Of a stretch of 7,161 bases of DNA, positions 6,891 through 7,161 are shown piece by piece. A program made the position numbers and the translations under genes. The first letter of the stretch is position 1. Each line of letters starts with the position of its first letter. The stretch spans positions 1-7,161 of the forward strand of contig JANSXJ010000187.1 in assembly GCA_024743015.1 (NCBI GenBank), given 5' to 3'. The notes beneath the pieces are model-generated. The model was not told where the DNA came from. It ran no database searches and saw nothing but the letters and a program-made list of their open reading frames with translations. The stretch is from Hyphomonas sp. (lineage in GTDB: Bacteria > Pseudomonadota > Alphaproteobacteria > Caulobacterales > Hyphomonadaceae).

Positions 6891-7161
6891 TCATAACCCC
6901 TGTTCCTTCATCTTCGTTTTCGAAAAATGCCGCCCTGACCGGGGAAGCAAAACTTGGATCATCCAGTTGGACGGAAAGATAAGGCGTATCTCCACCTTTG
7001 CTTTCTTCGCGCCACGCCGCACCAAGTTCAGCACCGCCAGCATAGATTCGAAAATCGGGTGCGCTCTCGTTTGCTTTCTTTTTGTTGGGCACGAGCTGCG
7101 CTTTCACGTTGATCGTCATCGTCCTGATCGTTCCGGTATATTTCCCGTCCTTTGCGGTGAA
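6865..7161 (-). CDS. DUF736 family protein (N-terminus outside window)
   Basis: The frame is open to the right edge and shows 98 residues before the TAA at 6867-6865. Visible residues begin FTAKDGKYTGTIRTMTINVK, so the ATG at 7119 is an internal methionine and the true start lies a few codons beyond the window. The order TGTIRTMTINVKAQLVP, then SAPDFRIYAGGAELGAAWR, then PYLSVQLDDPSFASPVRAAFF and a final IWTRR is the characteristic DUF736 pattern, and about 100 residues is the normal size. The family has no established biochemical role. It is common in Alphaproteobacteria on plasmids and integrative elements, often near conjugation or partition genes, so it serves here as a marker of accessory DNA. 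The fragment of an XRE regulator follows directly on the same strand. Confidence 0.9.
   Translation of the reverse strand, partial: FTAKDGKYTGTIRTMTINVKAQLVPNKKKANESAPDFRIYAGGAELGAAWREESKGGDTPYLSVQLDDPSFASPVRAAFFENEDEGTGVMIWTRRKAN

Overview
The window looks like a piece of a moderate-GC, Gram-negative proteobacterial genome, most likely a marine or aquatic alphaproteobacterium. The evidence is an OprP-type outer-membrane porin, a predicted outer-membrane lipoprotein and, at the right end, a DUF736 protein, a family largely found on plasmids and integrative elements of Alphaproteobacteria. Genus-level placement is not possible from this sequence.

Positions 1-6249 hold four genes on the + strand that read as a nutrient (probably carbohydrate) uptake and use cluster. 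They are the C-terminal part of an OprO/OprP-like porin (2-874), an SSS-family sodium:solute symporter related to E. coli YidK (983-2602), a large lipoprotein combining a laminin-G-like module with a BNR/sialidase-like beta-propeller (2814-5075), and a Gfo/Idh/MocA NAD(P)-dependent sugar-type dehydrogenase (5110-6249). A candidate promoter and an operator-like palindrome lie just before the symporter, so symporter, lipoprotein and dehydrogenase probably form one regulated transcript. The porin may be a separate unit. A working model is: porin for outer-membrane entry, propeller lipoprotein for binding or processing a glycan at the cell surface, symporter for inner-membrane uptake, and oxidoreductase for the first oxidation or epimerisation of the sugar. 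The substrate cannot be read from the sequence.

Positions 6250-6683 have no convincing gene. They carry a striking 56-bp inverted repeat with perfect 19-bp arms (6420-6475) and a nearby sequence with a similar TGACCT start (6368). This stretch separates the metabolic cluster from what looks like mobile or island DNA.

Positions 6684-7161 read on the - strand: a DUF736 gene running off the right edge, followed immediately by the decayed C-terminal half of an XRE/HipB-like helix-turn-helix regulator that has no start codon. The junction of a tidy metabolic operon with accessory-DNA debris and a large palindrome is the most unusual part of the window. The large multi-domain lipoprotein is the best candidate for undescribed biochemistry.
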